Source: Cellulosilyticum sp.
Lineage (GTDB): Bacteria; Bacillota; Clostridia; Lachnospirales; Cellulosilyticaceae
NCBI GenBank assembly: GCA_015058045.1
Contig: SVDC01000012.1
Span: forward strand, 19,524-83,523
Length of the DNA stretch: 64,000 bases
Reading direction: 5' to 3'
Below the pieces are notes generated by a model, which worked only from the letters and a program-made list of their open reading frames with translations, searched no databases and had not been told where the DNA came from. Positions 43,360 to 52,662 of this stretch are shown piece after piece (the stretch's first letter is position 1; the number at the start of each line of letters is the position of its first letter). The translations under genes and the position numbers were made by a program.

Positions 43360-44787
43360 CTATCTTTTATAAAATTGACATAAAATATTTTTTTCTGTCC
43401 CTATAAGACCTTTTTCCATTTCAATTTTAATAGGATAGCATGCTTCTAAACAAGATATCACATTTTGTTCAATCATTTTTTCGTAAAAATCTGAATGAAC
43501 TTGTAAGTAAACAGCTTGTCTTGTTTCTTCTATCCCTACTCCCTTAAGCTGATCTTCCAAGCGCATGAGTGACATTAAAAAGCTTTCTTTTACATAAGGC
43601 ATATGACATTTCTGACACCCTTCTAAAAGCTGATGGGCAACACACTGATATTTCTTGGTTCTAGAAAACTGCAATAATCCTAATTCTGTTAAAGGATAGA
43701 CTTTTGTTAAACGATCTCCATAGGTTTCTAAAAGCATTTTTGCATATTCATAAACTTCTAATTTATGCTCAGGATTTTTCATTTCTACTAAATCTACAAT
43801 CACCATACCTGATAAATTACGTCTGAGCATTTGTAAAATAGATTCTTTAATAGCTTCTTTATTCAGTTCTAATGTTGCTTTTTCTGCATTTTTTGTTAAA
43901 ATCGCCTTTGCGCTATTTACATCTATAATGGTCATGGCCTCTGTATAGTCAATAATCAGATTACCCCCATTTTTAAGCCATATCTTTCGCTTCGTTAATT
44001 GATCAATTTTTTTAGTTAATCCATAGATAGAAAAAATATTATTTTCGTCCTGACAATACTGCAGCGAAACTTGTTTCATATCCCCATATTCATTGACGAT
44101 TTTCCTAATTTCCATCAATTCTTCTTGATCATTACATATAATTTCTATAGGATTTTTCTTGGTAAGCTGTTCAATTAGCATTTGATAAATAGGTGCTGGC
44201 TCTTCATAGAGTACACTGCCTTTTACTAAGTACTGTCCCTCTTCTAGTAGCTGATCCACCTTATTAATCAGCTGTCTTGCATCCTCTATAATTTCTTCTA
44301 ATTGTGCATCATTGGCATGAGTACGTACAATAAAGCCATAGCTAGTATCTACCTTGGCTTCTAATGTATGCTTTATTTGTTCACGCATGGCACTATTATG
44401 AATCTTTTTAGATATATGAATGCCTGGTTCAAAAGGCAAGCATACTAAATACTTCCCTGTTATATTTAGCTTAGCTGTTAATTTGTGACCTTTTTCTCCA
44501 ATATTCTGCTTTGTAATTTGCACTGGTAAAGAATAGCCCTGCTGTAATTTAGATAAATAAATTTCAGGAATTTGCTTAAAATGAAGCATTCCATTTTTAT
44601 CTACCCCATAATCTACAAAAGCAGCCTTTAAATTCTTCACAACTTGTTTCACTTGTCCTATAGCAATACGATTTTGCCAATTCACCTCTAAAGTAGAGTC
44701 TACATAATATTGAGTCAATTCATCATTTATAAGAAGCGCCATCTCCATAGATAGCGCATTCTTTTTAATTAATATTTTTTTATTCAT
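43360..44787 (-). CDS. Ribonuclease G/E-type endoribonuclease
   Basis: 475 residues from ATG 44787, which overlaps the stop of the upstream gene (ATGAATAA) and suggests coupling. The ORF start 39 bases earlier has no RBS. S1-like N-terminal region (GQVKQVVKNLKAAFVDYGVDKNGMLHF), RNase E/G catalytic domain with the metal-binding Asp in MTIIDVNSAKAI near 300 and MVIVDLVEMK near 340, and a Zn-link-like CQKCHMPYV near 420. It has the size of RNase G, without the long C-terminal scaffold of RNase E. Confidence 0.92.
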   Translation of the reverse strand: MNKKILIKKNALSMEMALLINDELTQYYVDSTLEVNWQNRIAIGQVKQVVKNLKAAFVDYGVDKNGMLHFKQIPEIYLSKLQQGYSLPVQITKQNIGEKGHKLTAKLNITGKYLVCLPFEPGIHISKKIHNSAMREQIKHTLEAKVDTSYGFIVRTHANDAQLEEIIEDARQLINKVDQLLEEGQYLVKGSVLYEEPAPIYQMLIEQLTKKNPIEIICNDQEELMEIRKIVNEYGDMKQVSLQYCQDENNIFSIYGLTKKIDQLTKRKIWLKNGGNLIIDYTEAMTIIDVNSAKAILTKNAEKATLELNKEAIKESILQMLRRNLSGMVIVDLVEMKNPEHKLEVYEYAKMLLETYGDRLTKVYPLTELGLLQFSRTKKYQCVAHQLLEGCQKCHMPYVKESFLMSLMRLEDQLKGVGIEETRQAVYLQVHSDFYEKMIEQNVISCLEACYPIKIEMEKGLIGTEKNILCQFYKR

Positions 44788-45469
44788 CGATTCTGCCCAC
44801 TGCACAAATTGGTACAAGCTTACCATTTTCTTCAGTATACAGTTCCTTTCTGCTTACTTGCATTGTATAGGCTGTTTCTCCTAATACAGCTTTAACAAAA
44901 AGATCTGGGTTTAGGTTTTTACTACTTCCTGCATAGACCTGTAATTCAATTCTAATCTGCTCATCTTCCTGAGAAAAATGACTTTTTAAAATAAGTGGCT
45001 TGATATCTACTGGTGCAATACCTTTTTTACCCCTTTTTAAAACAATGAGTTCTTCTTGATTTGTAACCATTTGCTCTAAACTTGCTGCAGTTATCTCAGG
45101 CTGCTCTGGAACACTTAATAAAATACTATAATCTGCTCCTTGAACCATACTCATAAGAGAAGGTGATTTTTCTTCCACTTCATAAACATCTTGTAAAGTA
45201 ATCCCATCAACAAGTACTTTTTGTAAGCGTTCTTTTACCTCTTGAGGTGGTACATGGCTATCCATAACAATCTCCATATATTCCCCTTCACTGCTCATAC
45301 CTACAGCTAGTGGTAAAGCAAAGTATACAAGTGAGTGTGGACTAAAGCCTTGTGAATAGCTTACTGGAAAATCTGCTACTTTAATAGCTCTTTGGAAAAG
45401 TCGCATCGTGTCAAGATGTCCAACATATTTTACTTTACCGATTTTACTAAATTTAACTCTAACTTTCAT
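44780..45469 (-). CDS. DUF2344 / TIGR03936 radical-SAM-linked protein
   Basis: 229 residues from ATG 45469 (GGAAAGGGATT upstream; overlaps the preceding gene by 11 bases). The N-terminus KVRVKFSKIGKVKYVGHLDTMRLFQRAIKVADFPVSYSQGFSPH is typical of TIGR03936. Function unknown. It is almost always next to the TIGR03960 radical SAM protein, as here, and is sometimes fused to it, so the two probably act together, possibly on RNA. Confidence 0.88.
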   Translation of the reverse strand: MKVRVKFSKIGKVKYVGHLDTMRLFQRAIKVADFPVSYSQGFSPHSLVYFALPLAVGMSSEGEYMEIVMDSHVPPQEVKERLQKVLVDGITLQDVYEVEEKSPSLMSMVQGADYSILLSVPEQPEITAASLEQMVTNQEELIVLKRGKKGIAPVDIKPLILKSHFSQEDEQIRIELQVYAGSSKNLNPDLFVKAVLGETAYTMQVSRKELYTEENGKLVPICAVGRIDE

Positions 45470-47306
45470 GACATAATCCCTTTCCAAAACGACTTGCACC
45501 ACATCCACTACATTTTTCGTGACAATTTGGTGATGTTGCAGCTTTTTTAGCTAATTCATTTTCACGCATTAAGAATCTTTTTGTCACACCAATATCGATA
45601 TGATCCCATGGTAATACTTCTTCATAAGAACGTTCTCTTTTTGCATAGAAATCAAAGCTTAAGCCCATCTCTTCTGCTGCTTCTATCCATTTATCATGTT
45701 TGAAGTACTCACTCCAACTATCAAAAGTACAGCCTTTTTTGTAAGCTCTATAAATAAGCTCAGCAACCTTTTGATCTCCTCTAGCAATAACAGCCTCTAG
45801 TACACTTGTTTTTGCATCATGGTGGATATAGCGAATTTGTTTTCTTGTAATGCTACCTTTTAAAAGTTTAATTTTCTCAATGAAACTATCCGCTGTATCT
45901 TGAGGTGCCCATTGGAACGGTGTAAATGGTTTTGGCACGAAACAAGATGTGCTAATTGTTAGTTGAAGTCCTGGTGCACGTACGGCTTTATCTATACCAA
46001 AGTAGGTTTGTACAATTTTATCACCTAACTCAGCAATCCCAACAATATCACTTGCCTCTTCATAAGGAAGACCTAACATAAAGTAGAGTTTTACACGGTT
46101 CCATCCGCCTTCAAAGGCTAACTTACAACCACGTAAAATCTCTTCTTCTGTAATATTTTTATTAATCACATCACGTTGTTTTTGTGTTCCTGCTTCTGGC
46201 GCGAAAGTTAAACTACTCTTTCTAACTTCTTGTACTTTTTGCATTAAATCTACTGAGAAAGCATCTACACGAAGAGAAGGTAATGAAATATTAACTTTTT
46301 TATCTTTACATAAATCCATTAAATCATTTGTAAATGGCTCTAATTCTTCATAGTCACTTGTACTTAAAGAACAAAGAGAAATCTCATCATACCCTGTAGA
46401 CGAAAGTAATTTTTTAGCTTGATCAAGAAGTACTTCTTTACTCTTTTGTCTAACTGGTCTATAAATCATCCCAGCTTGACAGAAACGGCAACCACGAATA
46501 CATCCTCTAAACATTTCTAAAGTTGCACGATCATGTACAGCTTGAATCCAAGGAATAACTTGTGTTTCTTGATAAAAAGCTTCATCTACATTTGTTACAA
46601 TGACTTTTCTAATGGTTGCAGGTGCATCTGGATGGAGGCTAATACGTTCTTTAATTGTTCCATCTTCGTTATACTGTATCTCATAAAATCTTGGTATATA
46701 AAGACCTGGAATTTTTAAACACTCGATTAAGAATTCTTCTCTTGTTCCACCTTTGGCTTTCCATTCTTGATAACGATCAAAAAGCTCATCATAGCTCACT
46801 TCGCCTTCACCAATATAGAAAATATCTACAAATGGTGCTAAAGTTTCTGGATTATACGTACAGCACCCACCTGCAATCACAATGGGATCTTCTTCTGTTC
46901 TCTCTTTACTAAAGATTGGAATTCCTGCTAAATCTAACATATTTAAAACATTTGTATAACACATTTCATATTGCAATGTAAAGGCTAAGAAATCAAATTC
47001 TTTAAGTGGTGTATGTGTTTCTAATGCAAAAAGAGGAACCTGTTCTTTTCTCATTTCTGCTTCCATATCTGTCCATGGTGCAAAAACACGTTCACAAAAT
47101 ACATCTTCTCTTCTATTAAAGAAATGATATAGGATTTGCATCCCTAAGTGACTCATGCCGACCTCATATACATCTGGGAATGCAAAAGCTACTCTGATCA
47201 TTTCAGGTGTAATCACCTTATTTGCACTATTAAGTTCGCCACCAATATAACGCGCTGGCTTATCTACTCTACTTAATAGAGCATCTGTTAATTCTACTAC
47301 TGACAT
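45459..47306 (-). CDS. TIGR03960 family B12-binding-like radical SAM protein
   Basis: 615 residues. The N-terminal ~190 residues resemble a B12-binding-like domain (RVAFAFPDVYEVGMSHLGMQILYHFFN; VIAGGCCTYNPE). The radical SAM cluster CxxxCxxC is CIRGCRFC near residues 268-275, followed by IYRPVRQKS. The C-terminus has extra Cys (NCHEKCSGCGASRFGKGLC). The substrate is unknown. The neighbour RNase gene and DUF2344 partner hint at RNA modification, but that is inference. Confidence 0.9.
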   Translation of the reverse strand: MSVVELTDALLSRVDKPARYIGGELNSANKVITPEMIRVAFAFPDVYEVGMSHLGMQILYHFFNRREDVFCERVFAPWTDMEAEMRKEQVPLFALETHTPLKEFDFLAFTLQYEMCYTNVLNMLDLAGIPIFSKERTEEDPIVIAGGCCTYNPETLAPFVDIFYIGEGEVSYDELFDRYQEWKAKGGTREEFLIECLKIPGLYIPRFYEIQYNEDGTIKERISLHPDAPATIRKVIVTNVDEAFYQETQVIPWIQAVHDRATLEMFRGCIRGCRFCQAGMIYRPVRQKSKEVLLDQAKKLLSSTGYDEISLCSLSTSDYEELEPFTNDLMDLCKDKKVNISLPSLRVDAFSVDLMQKVQEVRKSSLTFAPEAGTQKQRDVINKNITEEEILRGCKLAFEGGWNRVKLYFMLGLPYEEASDIVGIAELGDKIVQTYFGIDKAVRAPGLQLTISTSCFVPKPFTPFQWAPQDTADSFIEKIKLLKGSITRKQIRYIHHDAKTSVLEAVIARGDQKVAELIYRAYKKGCTFDSWSEYFKHDKWIEAAEEMGLSFDFYAKRERSYEEVLPWDHIDIGVTKRFLMRENELAKKAATSPNCHEKCSGCGASRFGKGLCHES

Positions 47307-47328
47307 TTCTTCCTCCGTATGATATTCA

Positions 47329-47667
47329 TTAAAGTATTTGTTTAACTGCTACCTCTAGCTCCTTAATAAGATTTTGGACCCACTCAGTTTGAATTTCTTG
47401 ATTTATCATCCGGTTAATCGTTATACCAATTTGCTCATTGTAACTACTTTGTTTCATAAAAAGTAAACTCCATAACAAAATAGAACAAATAAATAATTCT
47501 ATAAAAAAACGACTGACCTTTAACTCTGATTCTTGAGGTAGCTTTTCATTAAAGGATGTTGCTTGCTGAATCAAATCAGTCTTATCCTCTATTATAATGT
47601 TTGTTTTTTCATCTTCTACTGTATCACTTACAGCTGCTCTATAGGTTCTAGATTCTTCCTCAATCAT
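47329..47667 (-). CDS. Hypothetical single-pass membrane protein
   Basis: 112 residues from ATG 47667 (GGAGGG six bases upstream; the earlier ATG is too close to it). The N-terminal ~50 residues are polar and acidic, one membrane helix lies near 52-70 (FFIELFICSILLWSLLFM), and a ~40-residue C-terminal tail follows (INRMINQEIQTEWVQNLIKELEVAV). No family recognised. It lies between mgsA and the TIGR03960 gene, with 22 bases to the latter. Small membrane proteins at this place are common in Clostridia, but I cannot name one with confidence. Confidence 0.6.
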   Translation of the reverse strand: MIEEESRTYRAAVSDTVEDEKTNIIIEDKTDLIQQATSFNEKLPQESELKVSRFFIELFICSILLWSLLFMKQSSYNEQIGITINRMINQEIQTEWVQNLIKELEVAVKQIL

Positions 47668-47730
47668 ACCCATCCCTCCTTAATATACTATATATATGGA
47701 AGAATGGATACGCCTATGCAAAGTTTATGC

Positions 47731-47760
47731 AAAATAAAAAAGACTTTAAAAAAGTCTTTT
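47731..47760 (-). terminator. Terminator of mgsA
   Basis: On the minus strand, a 9-bp stem (AAAAGACTT / AAGTCTTTT), a 5-nt loop, then TTATTTTGC. It overlaps the mgsA stop codon. Confidence 0.7.
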
Positions 47761-48154
47761 ATCGCATAACCTCACGCCAACTTAAATCTCCTCTTTCTAA
47801 AGCTTTTACTAAAAGCTCTGCGGTAGCAAGATTAGTGGCAATAGGAATATTATGTGTATCACACAATCTCTCTATTCCTCCTAAATCAGGTTCGTGAGGT
47901 TTCTGAGAGATTGGATCTCTTAAAAAGATAACCATATCAATTTGATTATGTGCAATTTGAGCACCTAATTGTTGTGCACCGCCTAGATGCCCTGCCAAGT
48001 ATTTATAAATTGTTAAATTAGTTGCTTCTTCAATCAAACGACCGGTTGTACCAGTAGCATATAAAGTATGCTTGGTTAAAATATGACGATACGCAATTGT
48101 AAAGTTTTCCATAAGTTTCTTCTTTGCATCATGTGCAACTAAAGCTACATTCAT
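47759..48154 (-). CDS. mgsA: Methylglyoxal synthase
   Basis: 131 residues, MGS-like fold: [64 protein letters not shown] with the catalytic Asp, then [24 protein letters not shown]. It turns dihydroxyacetone phosphate into methylglyoxal, a bypass when phosphate is short. It is next to rodA, a typical clostridial arrangement. Confidence 0.94.
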   Translation of the reverse strand: MNVALVAHDAKKKLMENFTIAYRHILTKHTLYATGTTGRLIEEATNLTIYKYLAGHLGGAQQLGAQIAHNQIDMVIFLRDPISQKPHEPDLGGIERLCDTHNIPIATNLATAELLVKALERGDLSWREVMR

Positions 48155-48167
48155 CTTTTAACCCTCC

Positions 48168-49286
48168 CTAAAACATTTTTTTCTCACTACGCATTGCAAC
48201 GTTGAGGACAAGTCCTAATCCCATCATGTTTGCCCACAGTGAGCTTCCTCCATAACTAATAAAAGGGATAGGTATTCCTGTATTAGGTAAAAAGTCTGTT
48301 ACAACTCCCATATTGACGAAGCTTTGCATAGCTATCATTCCAAAATATCCAATGACTATAAATCTTCCTAAATCATCAGGAGCCCCTCTTGCCACCCATA
48401 ACCCTCTAAATATAAAGAGTAATAAAATAGTAATGACACCCAATACACCTACAAATCCTAATTCTTCACCTACAACTGCCATAACAAAATCGTTATGAGA
48501 TTCAGGTAAGTAGTTTAATTGGCTAATTGAGCCCTGATTTAATCCTTTTCCATATAAGCCGCCTGAGCCAATAGCTTGAACAGCACGTTGTGTTTGATAT
48601 TTATCACCTGAAGAATCCCCACCATTCACAAGACTCATAATACGATTACGTTGATACTCTTGAATAAGGGTTTGGTCAGGATTATTGACAATATATACAA
48701 ATGCGACAACGACTACTAACACACTTACTGTTGCCCCTGTGACAATATACTTAAGATTAAGCTTGCTTACAAATAATTGTATCACCATTATGACAAGTAA
48801 TACAATACTTGTCGATAAATTTGGTTGACGATTTACTAAAATAAATGGCACAAATTCAAAAATACCAATCACTAATAGTGGCCATATTTTATTAATTCTA
48901 GAATTATACTTATTAATAATCGTTGCACCACATAAAATCATCCCAATCTTAGCAAATTCTGATGGTTGAATCTGTACAAAGCCAAAATCAATCCATCTTT
49001 GAGCACCATTTACTTCATCACCAAATAATTTTACAGCAACGAGTAGTAAGATAATACCTGCGTAAATAATCCAATACCAATTTGCTAACACATGATAATC
49101 AATACTCATTACAATAACCATAAGCACTAATCCTACAACAAAAAAGATAATTTGCTTTCGTACATTAGTCATATCTCCAGCGTAAGCTGTTGCACTTTTG
49201 ATTGCAATAATTCCAACGCCTGTGAGCATGGTCATTAATAAAACAAGCCATATATCAATTTTTTTGATTAAGCTTTTAATTTGCAT
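48168..49286 (-). CDS. rodA: RodA (SEDS peptidoglycan polymerase)
   Basis: 372 residues, about ten membrane helices. SEDS signatures: GAQRWIDFGFVQIQPSEFAKIG near 90-112 and the C-terminal TGIPIPFISYGGSSLWANMMGLGLVLNVAMRSE. It polymerises glycan strands for cell elongation, with MreBCD from the same region. Its partner PBP2 (mrdA) is not in the window. Confidence 0.93.
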   Translation of the reverse strand: MQIKSLIKKIDIWLVLLMTMLTGVGIIAIKSATAYAGDMTNVRKQIIFFVVGLVLMVIVMSIDYHVLANWYWIIYAGIILLLVAVKLFGDEVNGAQRWIDFGFVQIQPSEFAKIGMILCGATIINKYNSRINKIWPLLVIGIFEFVPFILVNRQPNLSTSIVLLVIMVIQLFVSKLNLKYIVTGATVSVLVVVVAFVYIVNNPDQTLIQEYQRNRIMSLVNGGDSSGDKYQTQRAVQAIGSGGLYGKGLNQGSISQLNYLPESHNDFVMAVVGEELGFVGVLGVITILLLFIFRGLWVARGAPDDLGRFIVIGYFGMIAMQSFVNMGVVTDFLPNTGIPIPFISYGGSSLWANMMGLGLVLNVAMRSEKKMF

Positions 49287-49330
49287 CGTTAAGTAAAATT
49301 CCTTTCAAATACAATACCTATGACGTATTG

Positions 49331-49615
49331 CTATTTTACCTTTTTTAAATTTTTAATAGGAATATTAGCAGAAAGTACTGGTGCTTTCTGTCCCCCCTCC
49401 TCATATTCCATATTGGATATCTCCATATTCAACTCGTCTGTATCAATATCTACATACTTAGAGATAACTTCCAATATATCTGCTCGCATCATTTCTAACA
49501 ACTCAGTCGAACAGTTCATTCGGTCATGAATTAACACTAATTTTAATCTATCTTTTGCAACGGAACCCGATTTATTTTTTCTACCAAATAATGCATTCAT
49601 ATCTAGAAACCCCAT
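49331..49615 (-). CDS. minE: Cell division topological specificity factor MinE
   Basis: 94 residues from ATG 49615 (AAGAGGTGAAGAAC upstream; the ORF start is GTG inside this site). N-terminal amphipathic MNALFGRK, the MinD-interacting segment KDRLKLVLIHDRMNCS, and the C-terminal topological domain (MRADILEVISKYVDIDTDELNMEI). It makes MinCD oscillate or relieves it at midcell. MinE is present where Bacillus has DivIVA/MinJ instead. Confidence 0.93.
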   Translation of the reverse strand: MGFLDMNALFGRKNKSGSVAKDRLKLVLIHDRMNCSTELLEMMRADILEVISKYVDIDTDELNMEISNMEYEEGGQKAPVLSANIPIKNLKKVK

Positions 49616-49629
49616 GTTCTTCACCTCTT

Positions 49630-50427
49630 TTAGCTACCGAATCCAAATACCTTCTTTAATTTACCCATAAAATTATTATTTGTATTTAAATCTAAAAACG
49701 GAATATCTTCTCCTAAAACACGGCTTGCAATATTCTTAAACGCCTTGCCAGCTAATGAATTTCCTTCCGCTGACGCCGGCTCCCCTTTATTAGTTGTTAC
49801 AACAATCAGTTCATCATCTGGTACTACACCAATTAAATCTACTGCTAAAATCTCAACAACATCATCCATAGCCATCATATCACCACGTTTAACCATATGC
49901 ATACGTACACGGTTAATAATAAGTTGCATATTAGAAACGCCATGAGATTCTAATAGCCCAATGATACGATCAGCATCTCTTACTGCAGATACTTCAGGTG
50001 TTGTTACAATAAGCGCGCGGTCTGCACCTGCTATAGCATTTTGAAAACCTTGCTCAATGCCGGCTGGACAATCTAAAATCACATAGTCATATTCCTCTTT
50101 TAAGGTATCACAAAGTTTCTTCATTTGTTCTGGACTAACTGCATTTTTGTCCCTTGTTTGTGCTGCTGGTAAAAGGAATAACCCATCAAAACGTTTATCT
50201 TTAATGAGTGCTTGTTTGAGCCTACATCTTCCTTCCACAACGTCTACTAGGTCATAAACAATACGATTTTCTAAGCCCATTACAACATCCAAGTTTCTAA
50301 GTCCTATATCTGCATCTACTAATACAACACTTTTTCCTTGTAATGCAAGTGCTGTTCCTACATTGGCTGAAGTAGTCGTTTTTCCTACGCCACCTTTGCC
50401 TGATGTTACAACAATAACTTCACTCAT
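49630..50427 (-). CDS. minD: Septum site-determining ATPase MinD
   Basis: 265 residues. Deviant Walker A KGGVGKTTTSANVG near residue 10, VLVDADIGLRNLDVVMGLE, YVILDCPAGIEQGF near 120, and a C-terminal amphipathic membrane-targeting helix (NFMGKLKKVFGFGS). It recruits MinC to the membrane. It lies between minC and minE. Confidence 0.96.
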   Translation of the reverse strand: MSEVIVVTSGKGGVGKTTTSANVGTALALQGKSVVLVDADIGLRNLDVVMGLENRIVYDLVDVVEGRCRLKQALIKDKRFDGLFLLPAAQTRDKNAVSPEQMKKLCDTLKEEYDYVILDCPAGIEQGFQNAIAGADRALIVTTPEVSAVRDADRIIGLLESHGVSNMQLIINRVRMHMVKRGDMMAMDDVVEILAVDLIGVVPDDELIVVTTNKGEPASAEGNSLAGKAFKNIASRVLGEDIPFLDLNTNNNFMGKLKKVFGFGS

Positions 50428-50430
50428 CTA

Positions 50431-51129
50431 CTATACCCCCTGGTTCTCATTAGCTAATAACATATGATTAATACTTTTTTGATCCAACACGTCTATATAA
50501 ATCTGTTCGTTATCTAGATAGGCAATTTGAAATTCCTCTAAACTGATCTTCTCTTCTTTTGAACAAGGTGCAATGACATTTTTTAATCCAATCTGAATAG
50601 GTGTCATCCCCTTGCTAATAATAAATGGTGCTTTAAAATTAGCATCTAATCCTGCATGAATCTTACCTTTTACAATCCCAAATACAATGACATTACCTCC
50701 AGCTTTAACAACACCACCTGGATTAATATCACCAAAAACAACCACATTACCTGGATACTCAACTTCAATGCCTGAACGTATAATCCCATAATAAAAATGT
50801 GTAAGAGAACCATTCATGGTATCAAGTTCATTTTTCACCCATAGCATCTTCTCATCATATGGAATAGGTTCATTTTCAAATGGATGAACAAAAGATATGT
50901 TGATAATATTTTGTCTTCTAAGTATATCAATTAGTACTTCCTGCTCATCTGAACTTAGTAAACGTCCTTTAAATCGAATACCCACCTTAGAACCCTTAAA
51001 AAATGCTTTAGATTCATTTAACTTCTGTTTGAAGTAAGAAATCACCTCTTCAAAAGGGGCTTGTTCGTCTAAGATTACGACTATACCATCTACAGTACCT
51101 TTGAATACGACAATATTTCCCTCTCCCAT
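50431..51129 (-). CDS. minC: Septum site-determining protein MinC
   Basis: 232 residues. The N-terminal FtsZ-inhibiting domain covers about 1-105. The C-terminal beta-helix has GSLTHFYYGIIRSGIEVEYPGNVVVFGDINPGGVVKAGGNVIVFGIVKGKIHAG, the family signature, which binds MinD. First gene of minCDE; a SigA-type promoter is predicted 75 bases upstream. Confidence 0.92.
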   Translation of the reverse strand: MGEGNIVVFKGTVDGIVVILDEQAPFEEVISYFKQKLNESKAFFKGSKVGIRFKGRLLSSDEQEVLIDILRRQNIINISFVHPFENEPIPYDEKMLWVKNELDTMNGSLTHFYYGIIRSGIEVEYPGNVVVFGDINPGGVVKAGGNVIVFGIVKGKIHAGLDANFKAPFIISKGMTPIQIGLKNVIAPCSKEEKISLEEFQIAYLDNEQIYIDVLDQKSINHMLLANENQGV

Positions 51130-51202
51130 AACTTTCCCTCTATTCTATTATTCAATCATTTTATCCCTATAAAACTATAGGTTTTTCTGTATTCTCTTGT
51201 TT

Positions 51203-51232
51203 ATTCTACACCATCTTATCTAGAATTGACAA
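51203..51232 (-). promoter_or_regulatory. Candidate promoter of minCDE-rodA
   Basis: On the minus strand, TTGTCA, an 18-nt spacer and TAGAAT, about 75 nt before the minC ATG. It lies in the 172-bp gap after mreD, which also contains a small hairpin (ATTGCA-N5-TGCAAT) without a U tract. Confidence 0.5.
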
Positions 51233-51301
51233 TTAGTTTTCATAATTTCATTGCACTTTTTGCAATCATCTTATTTACCTATATATTTGAACATCAATAT
51301 T

Positions 51302-51814
51302 TTAAAACATATTTCTTGAATCTCGTTCACGTTCTTCAATTTTTTCATTAATGGAATAGGCAATTTGATAAACAATAAGCGATAATGTAATGGTATAGAT
51401 GAGTTCTGGAATCATAACTGATTTAATAAAATAGCCAAAATTTAATGTTCCTCTTAAAACAAGAGCCATTATATTGACCATACTATAAAACAAGCTACTT
51501 ATTAGTGTACAGATAAATGGAATAATAAAGTTTTCTCTATAAAAGTTTTTATTAAATTTTCCACATGTATAACCTATAAGCATATAAGTAATCATAGTTG
51601 GACCTATATGTAATCCAAAGGAAATATCATATAAAAGTCCTGCTACTAACCCAATCAGCATACCTTCTTTACTTCCTCTAAGCAGTGCAAAAGACACAAT
51701 AATCATAATCATAAAATTAGGGCCTATGCCCCCAATTCTAATATACTCAAACAAAGTAGATTCTAAAATATGCACAAACACTAGTAAAATTCCTAATACA
51801 ATCGTACGCATCAT
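51302..51814 (-). CDS. mreD: Rod shape-determining protein MreD
   Basis: 170 residues with about five membrane helices; MMIIVSFALLRGSKEGMLIGLVAGLLYDISFG near 35-68 is the characteristic segment. It is the integral-membrane part of the elongasome. It starts 12 bases after mreC. Confidence 0.9.
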   Translation of the reverse strand: MMRTIVLGILLVFVHILESTLFEYIRIGGIGPNFMIMIIVSFALLRGSKEGMLIGLVAGLLYDISFGLHIGPTMITYMLIGYTCGKFNKNFYRENFIIPFICTLISSLFYSMVNIMALVLRGTLNFGYFIKSVMIPELIYTITLSLIVYQIAYSINEKIEERERDSRNMF

Positions 51815-51826
51815 CTTGTAACCCTC

Positions 51827-52645
51827 CTACTCACCCTCTGCACTAATCACAAGGACTTGCTTTAAGTGTTCAAAGTCTACAACTGGTCTAACATAAGCAT
51901 AGGTAACAAGATCATTACTATTAACTTTAACCTCTTCTACTCTACCGACTAAAATACCTGGTGGATAAACATCACTCAAATATGAAGTAATAATCTGATC
52001 ATTCTTCACAATTTCAGCTTCACCATTGATTTCTAACAAACACAAACCATCATTTGCAAGTTCAATATCTCCTCTTAGAATCCCAACATCTCCCGTACGG
52101 CTTACCTCTACACTTACAGCACTTCGGCTATCAATCAGCGTAATGACCTTTGATGATGTATTAGTTGCTTCCTCAACATGCCCGACTAAGCCACCTTCAG
52201 CTAAAACAACACTATTATTCTGTACATTTTTATTCATGCCTACATCAATAGTATATACTTTATTCCAGTTCCCGTAGTCTCTTCCTATAACATTAGCTCC
52301 GACACCTGCATAGTCTACATAAACTTCTTTCATATCAAGTGCACTTCTTAAACGTTCTAAATCATCTGCTACTTGTTCTGCCACTACTTGCTTTGCACGA
52401 AGTTGATCCACTTCTTCTTTAAGTGCTTTATTTTCTGCTATCAATTCATCTACTTGACGGAAATGTTCGTAAACTTGACTAATCCCATTGGTTACTACAG
52501 TGATCCCTTTTTCAAAAGGGTAGAGTACATAATTTACCCCTGTACTTAGTACAGGGATATTTAATACTTTCCCAACACCAATAAGACCGACCAAAAGGAT
52601 ACCACTAATGATACCTACCCTTTTAACTTTCTTATTTAATTTCAA
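51827..52645 (-). CDS. mreC: Rod shape-determining protein MreC
   Basis: 272 residues. An N-terminal membrane helix (~9-27), a coiled coil at about 60-100 (FRQVDELIAENKALKEEVDQLRAKQVVAEQ), then the beta-rich periplasm-side domain (VIGRDYGNWNKVYTIDVGMNKNVQNNSVVLAEGGLVGHV). It connects MreB with the peptidoglycan synthases. Confidence 0.94.
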   Translation of the reverse strand: MKLNKKVKRVGIISGILLVGLIGVGKVLNIPVLSTGVNYVLYPFEKGITVVTNGISQVYEHFRQVDELIAENKALKEEVDQLRAKQVVAEQVADDLERLRSALDMKEVYVDYAGVGANVIGRDYGNWNKVYTIDVGMNKNVQNNSVVLAEGGLVGHVEEATNTSSKVITLIDSRSAVSVEVSRTGDVGILRGDIELANDGLCLLEINGEAEIVKNDQIITSYLSDVYPPGILVGRVEEVKVNSNDLVTYAYVRPVVDFEHLKQVLVISAEGE

Positions 52646-52662
52646 GGTACTCGCTCCTTATT

